Assembly: GCF_029227915.1 (NCBI RefSeq) | Contig: NC_079877.1 | Coordinates: 30,033,851-30,097,850, forward strand | DNA from: Hydractinia symbiolongicarpus | Taxonomy: Eukaryota; Cnidaria; Hydrozoa; Anthoathecata; Hydractiniidae | DNA: 64,000 nucleotides | Direction: 5' to 3' | Shown: positions 12,582-25,212 of the stretch, one piece after another | How the letters are laid out: each line of letters begins with the position of its first letter | Position numbering within the stretch: the first letter of the stretch is position 1 | Notes under the pieces: model-generated | What the model was told of the DNA's origin: nothing | Seen by the model: the letters and a program-made list of their open reading frames with translations, nothing else | Databases searched by the model: none | Made by a program: the position numbers and the translations under genes

Positions 12582-12966
12582 ACTAGTCATACATGTCTGA
12601 AAAGTACGTCAGGCAAACATTTTTATTTCCGCTTAACTATTTTGCCTAGAAAAATGCGCGAACGTTTAAAAAGGATGTATCACAAGTTTTGCTTGCATGC
12701 AGGACGGGATCGCTAAAACTGCTTGACTGTGCAGGTAATTCCGCCCACAATCAGGCAAAACCCTCTTAATTGATGAAAAGTCACGGGACGAATGCACGTG
12801 CAATGGAATGTGCAGAGCTGGTTGGGTATCAACGTATTATTTTGCGTCACTTACTTATTTGAATTTTTCATACATTTCTGTCATTTTTACATGTCATCTA
12901 GTGCTTAAATACGCGTAAATACTATTTTCTCTGCACGCTCGTCGACAATATGTATTAGAAAAACCG

Positions 12967-13048
12967 GGTAGGATGGCCGAGCGGTCTAAGGCACTGGTTT
13001 AAGGCACCAGTCACTTCGGTGGCGCGAGTTTGAATCTCGCTCCTGTCA
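12967..13048 (+). tRNA. tRNA-Leu(AAG)
   Basis: Unit 13, left-array consensus form with T56. Confidence 0.8.
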
Positions 13049-13559
13049 TCTTATATCGCATGACCGGAAATGTCCTCGGACAGAGAACATTGATTACGCT
13101 TAAAAACTTCGTCCCCAGACAGACGCATGTTTTAGAAAAAGTATAATTAACAAGTCTTTGTCGCATTGGGGAAAAATGTCACTTGTACCACTTGATTTTG
13201 CGGAACATTTCGTTTATTTTTCGAAACAGAGATCTAAAGCGTTTAAACGACGGGTGATTTGGATTTACAGCTTGTTAAGAGCGATTGTCCGAATGAAACG
13301 TTCTTACAGTCATGTTCAACATATTTCTTGATAGTTGCATAATTTTTAACATTTAACCCACAAGAGTATAATTTTTGGCGTTTCATTATTGTACCCACGC
13401 AATGTGAACTTGTCAAAGTTTACTTGTCAACGGACAGACTTACGAATTCGGATCTTAGGTTAATTGGTTAGAGCAAAAACCTTCCTGCTAATGTCAGCAT
13501 AAGCCATTTTTGGGGTACTTGAACTTTTTGGGGACGGGGACTTTATATCTTAAAAAGTA

Positions 13560-13641
13560 GGCAAGATGGCCAAGCGGTCTAAGGCGCTGGTTTTAGGCAC
13601 CAGTCACTTTGGTGGCGCGAGTTCAAATCTCACTCCTGTCA
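13560..13641 (+). tRNA. tRNA-Leu(UAG)
   Basis: Unit 13, third consecutive copy of the 1900 variant. Confidence 0.65.
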
Positions 13642-14026
13642 ACTAGTCATACATGTCTGAAAAGTACGTCAGGCAAACATTTTTATTTCCGCTTAACTAT
13701 TTTGCCTAGAAAAATGCGCGAACGTTTAAAAAGGATGTATCACAAGTTTTGCTTGCATGCAGGACGGGATCGCTAAAACTGCTTGACTGTGCAGGTAATT
13801 CCGCCCACAATCAGGCAAAACCCTCTTAATTGATGAAAAGTCACGGGACGAATGCACGTGCAATGGAATGTGCAGAGCTGGTTGGGTATCAACGTATTAT
13901 TTTGCGTCACTTACTTATTTGAATTTTTCATACATTTCTGTCATTTTTACATGTCATCTAGTGCTTAAATACGCGTAAATACTATTTTCTCTGCACGCTC
14001 GTCGACAATATGTATTAGAAAAACCG

Positions 14027-14108
14027 GGTAGGATGGCCGAGCGGTCTAAGGCACTGGTTTAAGGCACCAGTCACTTCGGTGGCGCGAGTTTGAATCTCGC
14101 TCCTGTCA
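14027..14108 (+). tRNA. tRNA-Leu(AAG)
   Basis: Unit 14, left-array consensus form with T56. Confidence 0.8.
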
Positions 14109-14619
14109 TCTTATATCGCATGACCGGAAATGTCCTCGGACAGAGAACATTGATTACGCTTAAAAACTTCGTCCCCAGACAGACGCATGTTTTAGAAAAA
14201 GTATAATTAACAAGTCTTTGTCGCATTGGGGAAAAATGTCACTTGTACCACTTGATTTTGCGGAACATTTCGTTTATTTTTCGAAACAGAGATCTAAAGC
14301 GTTTAAACGACGGGTGATTTGGATTTACAGCTTGTTAAGAGCGATTGTCCGAATGAAACGTTCTTACAGTCATGTTCAACATATTTCTTGATAGTTGCAT
14401 AATTTTTAACATTTAACCCACAAGAGTATAATTTTTGGCGTTTCATTATTGTACCCACGCAATGTGAACTTGTCAAAGTTTACTTGTCAACGGACAGACT
14501 TAGGACTTCGGATCTTAGGTTAATTGGTTAGAGCAAAAACCTTCCTGCTAATGTCAGCATAAGCCATTTTTGATTTACTTGAACTTTTTTGGGACGGGGA
14601 CTTTATATCTTAAAAAGAA

Positions 14620-14701
14620 GGCAGGATGGCCGAGCGGTCTAAGGCGCTGGTTTTAGGCACCAGTCACTTTGGTGGCGCGAGTTCAAATCTCGCTCCTGTC
14701 A
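14620..14701 (+). tRNA. tRNA-Leu(UAG)
   Basis: Unit 14, all stems pair, like the 2960 gene. Confidence 0.88.
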
Positions 14702-15086
14702 ACTAGTCATACATGTCTGAAAAGTACGTCAGGCAAACATTTTTATTTCCGCTTAACTATTTTGCCTAGAAAAATGCGCGAACGTTTACAAAGGATGTAT
14801 CACAAGTTTCGCTTGCATGCAGGACGGGATCGCTAAAACTGCTTGACTGTGCAGGTAATTCCGCCCACAATCAGGCAAAACTCTCTTAATTGATGAAAAG
14901 TCACGGGACGAATGCACTTGCAATGGAATGTGCAGAGCTGGTTGGGTATCAACGTATTATTTTGCGTCACTTACTTATTTGAATTTTTCATACATTTCGG
15001 TCATTTTTACATGTCATCTAGTGCTTAAATACGCGTAAATACTATTTTCTCTGCACGCTCGTCGACAATATGTATTAGAAAAACCG

Positions 15087-15168
15087 GGTAGGATGGCCGA
15101 GCGGTCTAAGGCACTGGTTTAAGGCACCAGTCACTTCGGTGGCGCGAGTTTGAATCTCGCTCCTGTCA
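15087..15168 (+). tRNA. tRNA-Leu(AAG)
   Basis: Unit 15, left-array consensus form with T56. Confidence 0.8.
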
Positions 15169-15679
15169 TCTTATATCGCATGACCGGAAATGTCCTCGGA
15201 CCGAGAACATTGATTACGCTTAAAAACTTCGTCCCCAGACAGACGCATATTTTAGAAAAAGTATAATTAACAAGTCTTTGTCGCATTGGGGAAAAATGTC
15301 ACTTGTACCACTTGATTTTGCGGAACATTTCGTTTATTTTTGGAAACAGAGATCTAAAGCGTTTAAACGACAGGAGATTTGGATTTACAGCTTGTTAAGA
15401 GCGATTGTCCGAATGAAACGTTCTTACAGTCATGTTCAACATATTTCTTGATAGTTGCATAATTTTTAACATTTAACCCACAAGAGTATAATTTTTGGCG
15501 TTTCATTATTGTACCCACGCAATGTGAACTTGTCAAAGTTTACTTGTCAACGGACAGACTTAGGACTTCGGATCTTAGGTTAATTGGTTAGAGCAAAAAC
15601 CTTCCTGCTAATGTCAGCATAAGCCATTTTTGGTTTACTTGAACTTTTTTGGGACGGGGACTTTATAACTTAAAAAGAA

Positions 15680-15761
15680 GGCAGGATGGCCGAACGGTCT
15701 AAGGCGCTGGTTTTAGGCATCAGTCACTTTGGTGGCGCGAGTTCAAATCTCGCTCCTGTCA
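15680..15761 (+). tRNA. tRNA-Leu(UAG)
   Basis: Unit 15, same variant as the 4020 gene. Confidence 0.78.
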
Positions 15762-16146
15762 ACTAGTCATACATGTCTGAAAAGTACGTAAGGCAAACAT
15801 TTTTATTTCCGCTTAACTGTTTTGCCTAGAAAAATGCGCGAACGTTTAAAAAAGATGTATCACAAGTTTCGCTTGCATGCAGGACGGGATCGTAAAAACT
15901 GCTTGACTGTGCAGGTAAGTCCGCCCACAATCAGGCAAAACTCTCTTAATTGATGAAAAGTCACGGGACGAATGCACTTGCAATGGAATGTGCAGAGCTG
16001 GTTGGGTATCAACGTATTATTTTGCGTCACTTACTTATTTGAATTTTTCATACATTTCGGTCATTTTTACATGTCATCTAGTGCTTAAATACGCGTAAAT
16101 ACTATTTTCTCTGCACGCTCGTCGACAATATGTATTAGAAAAACCG

Positions 16147-16228
16147 GGTAGGATGGCCGAGCGGTCTAAGGCACTGGTTTAAGGCACCAGTCACTTCGGT
16201 GGCGCGAGTTTGAATCTCGCTCCTGTCA
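16147..16228 (+). tRNA. tRNA-Leu(AAG)
   Basis: Unit 16, left-array consensus form with T56. Confidence 0.8.
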
Positions 16229-16739
16229 TCTTATATCGCATGACCGGAAATGTCCTCGGACAGAGAACATTGATTACGCCTAAAAACTTCGTCCCCAGAC
16301 AGACGCATATTTTAGAAAAAGTATAATTAACAAGTCTTTGTCGCATTGGGGAAAAATGTCACTTGTACCACTTGATTTTGCGGAACATTTCGTTTATTTT
16401 TCGAAACAGAGATCTAAAGCGTTTAAACGACAGGAGATTTGGATTAACAGCTTGTTAAGAGCGATTGTCCGAATGAAACGTTCTTACAGTCATGTTCAAC
16501 ATATTTCTTGATAGTTGCATAATTTTTAACATTTAACCCACAAGAGTATAATTTTTGGCGTTTCATTATTGTACCCACGCAATGTGAACTTGTCAAAGTT
16601 TACTTGTCAACGGACAGACTTACGACTTCGGATCTTAGGTTAATTGGTTAGACCAAAAACCTTCCTGCTAATGTCAGCATAAGCCATTTTTGGTTTACTT
16701 GAACTTATTTGGGAAGGGGACTTTATATCTTAAAAAGAA

Positions 16740-16821
16740 GGCAGGATGGCCGAGCGGTCTAAGGCGCTGGTTTTAGGCACCAGTCACTTTGGTGGCGCGA
16801 GTTCAAATCTCGCTCCTGTCA
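16740..16821 (+). tRNA. tRNA-Leu(UAG)
   Basis: Unit 16, all stems pair, same flanks as the 7200 gene. Confidence 0.88.
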
Positions 16822-17206
16822 ACTAGTCATACATGTCTGAAAAGTACGTCAGGCAAACATTTTTATTTCCGCTTAACTATTTTGCCTAGAAAAATGCGCG
16901 AACGTTTAAAAAGGATGTATCACAAGTTTCGCTTGCATGCAGGACGGGATCGCTAAAACTGCTTGACTGTGCAGGTAATTCCGCCCACAATCAGGCAAAA
17001 CTCTCTTAATTGATGAAAAGTCACGGGACGAATGCACTTGCAATGGAATGTGCAGAGCTGGTTGGGTATCAACGTATTATTTTGCGTCACTTACTTATTT
17101 GAATTTTTCATACATTTCTGTCATTTTTACATGTCATCTAGTGCTTAAATACGCGTAAATACTATTTTCTCTGCACGCTCGTCGACATTATGTATTTGAA
17201 AAACCG

Positions 17207-17288
17207 GGCAGGATGGCCGAGCGGTCTAAGGCGCTGGTTTAAGGCACCAGTCACTTCGGTGGCGCGAGTTTGAATCTCGCTCCTGTCA
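17207..17288 (+). tRNA. tRNA-Leu(AAG)
   Basis: Unit 17, same as the 7667 gene, one higher-order period away. Confidence 0.8.
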
Positions 17289-17799
17289 TCTTATATCGCA
17301 TGACCGGAAATGTCCTCGGACAGAGAATATTGATTACGCTTAAAAACTTCGTGCCCAGAAAGACGCAAATTTTAGAAAAAGTAAAATTAACAAGTTTTTG
17401 TCGCATTGGGGAAAAATGTCACTTGTACCACTTGATTTTGCGGAACATTTCGTTTATTTTACGAAACAGAGTTCTAAAGCGTTTAAACGACAGGAGATTT
17501 GGATTTACAGCTTGTTAAGAGCGATTGTCCGAATGAAACGGTCTTACAGTCATGTTCAACATTTTTCTTGATAATTGCATAATTTTTAACATTTTACTCA
17601 CAAGAGTATAATTTTCAGCGTTTCATTATTGTACCCACGCAATGTAAACTTGTCAAAGTTTACTTGTCAACGGACAGACTTAGGACTTCGGATCTTAGGT
17701 TAATTGGTTAGAGCAAAAACCTTCCTGCTAATGTCAGCATAAGCCATTTTTGATTTACTTGAACTTTTTTGGGACGGGGACTTTATATCTTAAAAAGAA

Positions 17800-17881
17800 G
17801 GCAGGATGGCCGAGCGGTCTAAGGCGCTGGTTTTAGGCACCAGTCACTTTGGTGGCGCGAGTTCAAATCTCGCTCCTGTCA
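17800..17881 (+). tRNA. tRNA-Leu(UAG)
   Basis: Unit 17, all stems pair. Confidence 0.88.
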
Positions 17882-18265
17882 ACTAGTCATACATGTCTGA
17901 AAAGTACGTCAGGCAAACATTTTTATTTCCGCTTAACTATTTTGCCTAGAAAAATGCGCGAACGTTTAAAAAGGATGTATCACAAGTTTCGCTTGCATGC
18001 AGGACGGGATCGCTAAAACTGCTTGACTGTGCAGGTAATTCCGCCCACAATCAGGCAAAACTCTCTTAATTGATGAAAAGTCACGGGAAGAATGCACTTG
18101 CAATGGAATGTGCAGAGCTGGTTGGGTATCAACGTATTATTTTGCGTCACTTACTTATTTGAATTTTTCATACATTTCGGTCATTTTTACATGTCATCTA
18201 GTGCTTAAATCGCGTAAATACTATTTTCTCTGCACGCTCGTCGACAATATGTATTAGAAAAACCG

Positions 18266-18347
18266 GGTAGGATGGCCGAGCGGTCTAAGGCACTGGTTTA
18301 AGGCACCAGTCACTTCGGTGGCGCGAGTTTGAATCTCGCTCCTGTCA
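18266..18347 (+). tRNA. tRNA-Leu(AAG)
   Basis: First unit after exact periodicity ends (a 1-base deletion lies upstream near 18210). Consensus left form with T56. Confidence 0.8.
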
Positions 18348-18858
18348 TCTTATATCGCATGACGGGAAATGTCCTCGGACAGAGAACATTGATTACGCTT
18401 AAAAACTTCGTCCCCTGACAGACGCATATTTTAGAAAAAGTATAATTAACAAGTCTTTGTCGCATTGGGGAAAAATGTCACTTGTACCACTTGATTTTGC
18501 GGAACAGTTCGTTTATTTTTCGAAACAGAGATCTAAAGCGTTTAAACGACAGGAGATTTGGATTTACAGCTTGTTAAGAGCGATTGTCCGAATGAAACGG
18601 TCTTACAGTCATGTTCAACATTTTTCTTGATAATTGCATAATTTTTAACATTTTACTCACAAGAGTATAATTTTCGGCGTTTCATTATTGTACCCACGCA
18701 ATGTAAACTTGTCAAAGTTTACTTGTCAACGGACAGACTTAGGACTTCGGATCTTAGGTTAATTGGTTAGAGCAAAAACCTTCCTGCTAATGTCAGCATA
18801 AGCCATTTTTGATTTACTTGAACTTTTTTGGGACGGGGACTTTATATCTTAAAAAGAA

Positions 18859-18940
18859 GGCAGGATGGCCGAGCGGTCTAAGGCGCTGGTTTTAGGCACC
18901 AGTCACTTTGGTGGCGCGAGTTCAAATCTCGCTCCTGTCA
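18859..18940 (+). tRNA. tRNA-Leu(UAG)
   Basis: All stems pair, T loop TTCAAAT. Confidence 0.88.
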
Positions 18941-19323
18941 ACTAGTCATACATGTCTGAAAAGTACGTCAGGCAAACATTTTTATTTCCGCTTAACTATT
19001 TTGCCTAGAAAAATGCGGAACGTTTAAAAAGGATGTATCACAAGTTTCGCTTGCATGCAGGACGGGATCGCTAAAACTGCTTGACTGTGCAGGTAATTCC
19101 GCCCACAATCAGGCAAAACTCTCTTAATTGATGAAAAGTCACGGGACGAATGCACTTGCAATGGAATGTGCAGAGCTGGTTGGGTATCAACGTATTATTT
19201 TGCGTCACTTACTTATTTAAATTTTTCATACATTTCGGTCATTTTTACATGTCATCTAGTGCTTAAATCGCGTAAATACTATTTTCTCTGCACGCTCGTC
19301 GACAATATGTATTAGAAAAACCG

Positions 19324-19405
19324 GGTAGGATGGCCGAGCGGTCTAAGGCACTGGTTTAAGGCACCAGTCACTTCGGTGGCGCGAGTTTGAATCTCGCTCC
19401 TGTCA
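19324..19405 (+). tRNA. tRNA-Leu(AAG)
   Basis: Consensus left form with T56, in a near copy of the preceding unit. Confidence 0.8.
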
Positions 19406-19916
19406 TCTTATATCGCATGACGGGAAATGTCCTCGGACAGAGAACATTGATTACGCTTAAAAACTTCGTCCCCTGACAGACGCATATTTTAGAAAAAGTA
19501 TAATTAACAAGTCTTTGTCGCATTGGGGAAAAATGTCACTTGTACCACTTGATTTTGCGGAACAGTTCGTTTATTTTTCGAAACAGAGATCTAAAGCGTT
19601 TAAACGACAGGAGATTTGGATTTACAGCTTGTTAAGAGCGATTGTCCGAATGAAACGTTCTTACAGTCATGTTCAACATATTTCTTGATAGTTGCATAAT
19701 TTTTAACATTTAACCCACAAGAGTATAATTTTTGGCGTTTCATTATTGTACCCACGCAATGTGAACTTGTCAAAGTTTACTTGTCAACGGACAGACTTAG
19801 GACTTCGGATCTTAGGTTAATTGGTTAGAGCAAAAACCTTCCTGCTAATGTCAGCATAAGCCATTTTTGGTTTACTTGAACTTATTTGGGACGGGGACTT
19901 TATATCTTAAAAAGAA

Positions 19917-19998
19917 GGCAGGATGGCCGAGCGGTCTAAGGCGCTGGTTTTAGGCACCAGTCACTTTGGTGGCGCGAGTTCAAATCTCGCTCCTGTCA
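19917..19998 (+). tRNA. tRNA-Leu(UAG)
   Basis: All stems pair. Downstream flank has GTCATGCATG in place of GTCATACATG. Confidence 0.88.
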
Positions 19999-20383
19999 AC
20001 TAGTCATGCATGTCTGAAAAGTACGTCAGGCAAACATTTTTATTTCCGCTTAACTATTTTGCCTAGAAAAATTCGCGAAAGTTTAAAAAGGATGTATCAC
20101 AAGTTTCGCTTGCATGCAGGACGGGATCGCTAAAACTGCTTGACTGTGCAGGTAATTCCGCCCACAATCAGGCAAAATTCTCTTAATTGATGAAAAGTCA
20201 CGGGACGAATGCACTTGCAATGGAATGTGCAGAGCTGGTTGGGTATCAACGTATTATTTTGCGTCACTTACTTATTTGAATTTTTCATACATTTCTGTCA
20301 TTTTTACATGTCATCTAGTGCTTAAATACGCGTAAATACTATTTTCTCTGCACGCTCGTCGACATTATGTATTTGAAAAACCG

Positions 20384-20465
20384 GGCAGGATGGCCGAGCG
20401 GTCTAAGGCGCTGGTTTAAGGCGCCAGTCACTTCGGTGGCGCGAGTTCGAATCTCATTCCTGTCA
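20384..20465 (+). tRNA. tRNA-Leu(AAG)
   Basis: Has the canonical TTCGAAT T loop, but the T stem ends CTCAT, giving a C-A mismatch and a G-T wobble. Anticodon stem keeps a T-G wobble (GCCAG). Confidence 0.68.
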
Positions 20466-20975
20466 TCTTATATCGCATGACCGGAAATGTCCTCGGACAG
20501 AGAATATTGATTACGCTTAAAAACTTCGTCCCCAGAAAGACGCAAATTTAAAAAAAGTATAATCAACAAGTCTTTGTCGCATTGGGGAAAAGTGTCACTT
20601 GTACCACTTGATTTTGCGGAACATTTCCTTTATTTTTCGAAACAGAGATCTAAAGCGTTTAAACGACATGAGATTTGGATTTACAGCTTGTTAAGAGCGA
20701 TAGTACGAATGAAACGTTCTTACAGTCATGTTCAACATATTTCTTGATAGTTGCATAATTTTTAACATTTAACCCACAAGAGTATAATTTTTGGCGTTTC
20801 ATTATTGTGCCCACGCAATGTTAACTTGTCAAAGTTTACTTGTCAACGGACAGACTTAGGACTTCGGATCTTAGGTTAATTGGTTAGAGCAAAAACCTTC
20901 CTGCTAATGTCAGCATAAGCCATTTTTGATTTACTTGAACTTTTTTGGGACGGGGACTTTATATCTTAAAAAGAA

Positions 20976-21057
20976 GGCAGGATGGCCGAGCGGTCTAAGG
21001 CGCTGGTTTTAGGCACCAGTCACTTTGGTGGCGCGAGTTCAAATCTCGCTCCTGTCA
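20976..21057 (+). tRNA. tRNA-Leu(UAG)
   Basis: All stems pair. Confidence 0.88.
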
Positions 21058-21442
21058 ACTAGTCATACATGTCTGAAAAGTACGTCAGGCAAACATTTTT
21101 ATTTCCGCTTAACTATTTTACCTAGAAGAATGCGCGAACGTTTAAAAAGGATGTATCACAAGTTTCGCTTGCATGCAGGACGGGATCGCTAAAACTGCTT
21201 GACTGTGCAGGTAATTCCACCCACAATCAGGCAAAACTCTCTTAATTGATGAAAAGTCACGGGACGAATGCACTTGCAATGGAATGTGCAGAGCTGGTTG
21301 GGTATCAACGTATTATTTTGCGTCACTTACTTATTTGAATTTTTCATACATTTCGGTCATTTTTACATGTCATCTAGTGCTTAAATACGCGTAAATACTA
21401 TTTTCTCTGCACGCTCGTCGACAATATGTATTAGAAAAACCG

Positions 21443-21524
21443 GGTAGGATGGCCGAGCGGTCTAAGGCACTGGTTTAAGGCACCAGTCACTTCGATGGCG
21501 CGAGTTTGAATCTCGCTCCTGTCA
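21443..21524 (+). tRNA. tRNA-Leu(AAG)
   Basis: T56, and a substitution in the variable-arm stem (TTCGATGG). Confidence 0.75.
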
Positions 21525-22035
21525 TCTTATATCGCATGACCGGAAATGTCCTCGGACAGAGAACATTGATTACGCTTAAAAACTTCGTCCCCAGACAGAC
21601 GCATATTTTAGAAAAAGTATAATTAACAAGTCTTTGTCGCATTGGGGAAAAATGTCACTTGTACCACTTGATTTTGCGGAACATTTCGTTTATTTTTCGA
21701 AACAGAGATCTAAAGCGTTTAAACGACAGGAGATTTGGATTTACAGCTTGTTAAGAGCGATTGTCCGAATGAAACGTTCTTACAGTCATGTTCAACATAT
21801 TTCTTGATAGTTGCATAATTTTTAACATTTAACCCACAAGAGTATAATTTTTGGCGTTTCATTATTGTACCCACGCAATGTGAACTTGTCAAAGTTTACT
21901 TGTCAACGGACAGACTTAGGACTTCGGATCTTAGGTTAATTGGTTAGAGCAAAAACCTTCCTGCTAATGTCAGCATAAGCCATTTTTGGTTTACTTGAAC
22001 TTATTTGGGACGGGGACTTTATATCTTAAAAAGAA

Positions 22036-22117
22036 GGCAGGATGGCCGAGCGGTCTAAGGCGCTGGTTTTAGGCACCAGTCACTTTGGTGGCGCGAGTTC
22101 AAATCTCGCTCCTGTCA
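22036..22117 (+). tRNA. tRNA-Leu(UAG)
   Basis: All stems pair. Confidence 0.88.
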
Positions 22118-22502
22118 ACTAGTCATGCATGTCTGAAAAGTACGTCGGACAAAAGTTTTTATTTCCGCTTAACTATTTTGCCTGGAAAAATGCTCGAACG
22201 TTTAAAAAGAATGTATCACAAGTTTCGCTTGCATGCAGGACGGGATCGCTAAAACTGCTTGACTGTGCAGGTAATTCCTCCCACAATCAGGCAAAACTCT
22301 CTAAATTGATGAAAAGTCACGGGACGAATACACTTGCAATGGAATGTGCGGAGCTGGTTGGGTATCAACGTATCAATTTGCGTCACTTACTTATTTGAAT
22401 TTTTCATACATTTCGGTCATTTTTAAATGTCATCTAGTGCTTAAATACGCGTAAATACTATTTTTACTGCACGCTCGTCCACATTATGTATTTGAAAAAC
22501 CG

Positions 22503-22584
22503 GGCAGGATGGCCGAGCGGTCTAAGGCGCTGGCTTAAGGCACCAGTCACTTCGGTGGCGCGAGTTTGAATCTCGCTCCTGTCA
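22503..22584 (+). tRNA. tRNA-Leu(AAG)
   Basis: Anticodon stem CTGGC against ACCAG leaves C31-A39 unpaired next to the loop. T56. Confidence 0.68.
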
Positions 22585-23093
22585 TCTTATATCGCATGTC
22601 CGGAAATGTCCTCGGACAGAGGATATTGATTGCGCTTAAAAACTTCGTCCCCAGAAAGACGCAAATTTTAAAAAAGTATAATTAACAAGTCTTCGTCGCA
22701 TTGGGGAAAAATGGCACTTGTACCACTTCATTTTGCGGAACATTTCGTTTATTTTTCGAAACAGAGATCTAAAGCGTTTAAACGACAGGAGATTTGAATT
22801 TACGGCTTGTTAAGAGCGATAGTCCGAATGAAACGGTCTTACAGTCATGTTCAACATTTTTCTTGATAATTGCATAATTTTTAACATTTAACCACAAGAG
22901 TATAATTTTCGGCGTTTCATTATTGTACCCACGCAATGTGAACTTGTCAAAGTTTACTTGTCAAGGGGCAGACTTAGGACTTCGGATCTTAGGTTAATTG
23001 GTTAGAGCAAAAACCTTCCTGCTAATGTCAGCATAAGCCATTTTTGGTTTACTTGAACTTATTTGGGACGGGGACTTTATATCTTAAAAAGAA

Positions 23094-23175
23094 GGCATGA
23101 TGGCCGAGCCGTCTAAGGCTCTGGTTTTAGGCACTAGTCACTTCGGTTTCGCGAGTTCGAATCTCGCTCCTGTCA
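23094..23175 (+). tRNA. tRNA-Leu(UAG), degenerate
   Basis: T5 faces C68, the D arm reads GAGCCG, and the variable arm is altered (GGTTTC). The T loop is canonical TTCGAAT. Confidence 0.55.
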
Positions 23176-23561
23176 ACTAATCATACATGTCTGAAAAGGT
23201 ACGTTGGACAAACGTTTTTATTTCCGCTTAACTATTTTGCCTGGAAAAAAGCGCGAACGTTTAAAAAGGATGTATCACAAGTTTCGCTTGCATGCAGGAC
23301 GGGATCGCTAAAACTGCTTGACTGTGCAGGTAATTCCGACCACAATCAGGCAAAACTCTCTAAATTGATGAAAAGTCACGGGACGAATACACTTGCAATG
23401 GAATGTGCGGAGCTGGTTGTGTATCAACGTATTATTTTGCGTCACTTACTTATTTCAATTTTTCATACATTTCTGTCATTTTTACATGTCATCTAGTGCT
23501 TAAATACGCGTAAATACTATTTTCTCTGCACGCTCGTCGACATTATGTATTTGAAAAACCG

Positions 23562-23643
23562 GGCAGGTTGGCCGAGCGGTCTAAGGCGCTGGTTTAAGGC
23601 ACCAGTCACTTCGGTGGCGCGAGTTCGAATCTCGCTCTTGTCA
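23562..23643 (+). tRNA. tRNA-Leu(AAG)
   Basis: T7-T66 mismatch and G5-T68 wobble in the acceptor stem. Canonical T loop. Confidence 0.65.
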
Positions 23644-24142
23644 TCTTATATCGCATGTTCGGAAATGTCCTCGGACAGAGGATATTAATTGCGCTTAAAA
23701 ACTGAAAAAGTATAATTAACAAGTCTTCGTCGCTTAGGGGAAAAATGGCACTTGTACCACTTGATTTTGCGGAACATTTCGTTTAATTTTCGAAACAGAG
23801 ATCTAAAGCGTTTAAACGACAGGAGATTTGGATTAACAGCTTGTTAAGAGCGATAGTCCGAACGAAACGGTCTTACAGTCATGTTCAACATTTTTCTTGA
23901 TAATTGCATAAGTTTTTAACATTTAACCCACAAGAGTATAATTTTTGGCGTTTCATTATTGTACCCACGCAATGTGAACTTGTCAAAGTTTACTTGTCAA
24001 GGGACAGACTTGGGACTTCGGATCTTAGGTTAATTGGTTAGAGCAAAAACCTTCCTGCTAATGTCAGAATAAGCCATTTTTGATTTACTTGAACTTTTTT
24101 TGTTTTTCTTTGGGACGAGGATTTTATATCTTAAAAAAAGTA

Positions 24143-24224
24143 TGCAGGATGGCCGAGCGGTCTAAGGCGCTGGTTTTAGGCACCAGTCTCTTCGGAGGCT
24201 GGAGTTCAAATCTCGCTCCTGTCA
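24143..24224 (+). tRNA. tRNA-Leu(UAG), degenerate
   Basis: T1 faces C72, and the T stem TGGAG against CTCGC has two mismatches. Confidence 0.5.
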
Positions 24225-24558
24225 ACTAATAATACATGTCTGAAAAGTACGTCGGACAAACGTTTTTATTTCCGCTTAACTATTTCGCCTAGAAAAATGC
24301 GCGAACGTTTAAAAAGGATGTTTCACAAGTTTCGCTTGCATGCAGGACGGGATCGCTAAAACTGCTTGACTGTACAGGTAATTCCGCCCATAACCAGGAA
24401 AACTCTGTAAATTGATGAAAAGTCACGGGACGAATACACTTGCATTGGAATGTGCAGTATCATCGTATTATTTTGCGTCACTTACTTATTTGAATTTTTC
24501 ATACATTTCGGTCATTTTTACATGTCATCTAGTGCTTAAACACGCGTAAATACTATTT

Positions 24559-24609
24559 TCTTAGGCACCAGTCACTTCGGTGGCGCGAGTTCGAATCTCG
24601 CTCCTGTCA
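24559..24609 (+). pseudogene. tRNA-Leu 3' remnant
   Basis: Only the 3' part survives, joined to the ACTATTTTC unit segment. A deletion of about 72 bp removed the 5' half and the upstream flank, giving the 988-bp unit. The surviving loop reads TTAGGC (UAG type) although the downstream flank is the AAG type. Confidence 0.85.
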
Positions 24610-25130
24610 TCTTATATCGCAAGTCCAGATATGTCCTCGGACAGAGGATATTGATTGCGGTTAAAAACTTCGTCCCCAGAAAGACGCAAATTTTAAAAAA
24701 GTATAATTAACAAGTCTTCGTCGCATTGGGGAAAAATGGCACTTGTACCACTTGATTTTGCGGAACATTTCGTTTATTTTTCGAAACAGAGATCTAAAGC
24801 GTTTAAACGACAGGAGATTTGGATTTACAGCTTGTTAAGAGCGATAGTCCGAATGAAACGGTCTTACAGTCATGTTCAACATTTTTCTTGATAATTGTAT
24901 AATTTTTAACATTTAACCCACAAGAGTATAATTTTCGGCGTTTAATTATTGTACCCACGCAATGTGAACTTGTCAAAGTTTACTTGTCAAGGGACAGACT
25001 TGGGACTTCGGATCTTAGGTTAATTGGTTAGAGCAAAAACCTTCCTGCTAATGTCAGAATAAGCCATTTTTGGTTTACTTGAACTTTTTTTGTTTTTCTT
25101 TGGGACGGGGATTTTATATCTTAAAAAGTA

Positions 25131-25212
25131 GGCAGGATGGCCGAGCGGTCTAAGGCGCTAGTTTTAGGCACCAGTCTCTTCGGTGGTGCGAGTTCGAATC
25201 TCGCTCCTGTCA
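25131..25212 (+). tRNA. tRNA-Leu(UAG)
   Basis: Anticodon stem CTAGT leaves one A-C mismatch. Upstream flank carries the TTTGTTTTTCTTTGGG insertion variant. Confidence 0.68.

Larger units (their letters stand above)
9541..17540. repeat. 9-unit higher-order repeat, copy 2 (rearranged)
   Basis: Matches copy 1 at both ends but differs inside. The unit type at 2121 is represented three times (11661, 12721, 13781). The unit starting at 15901 begins like the one at 4241 and continues like the one at 6361. Two units gained and two lost leave the spacing unchanged. Similarity to copy 1 falls off near 17540. Confidence 0.7.
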
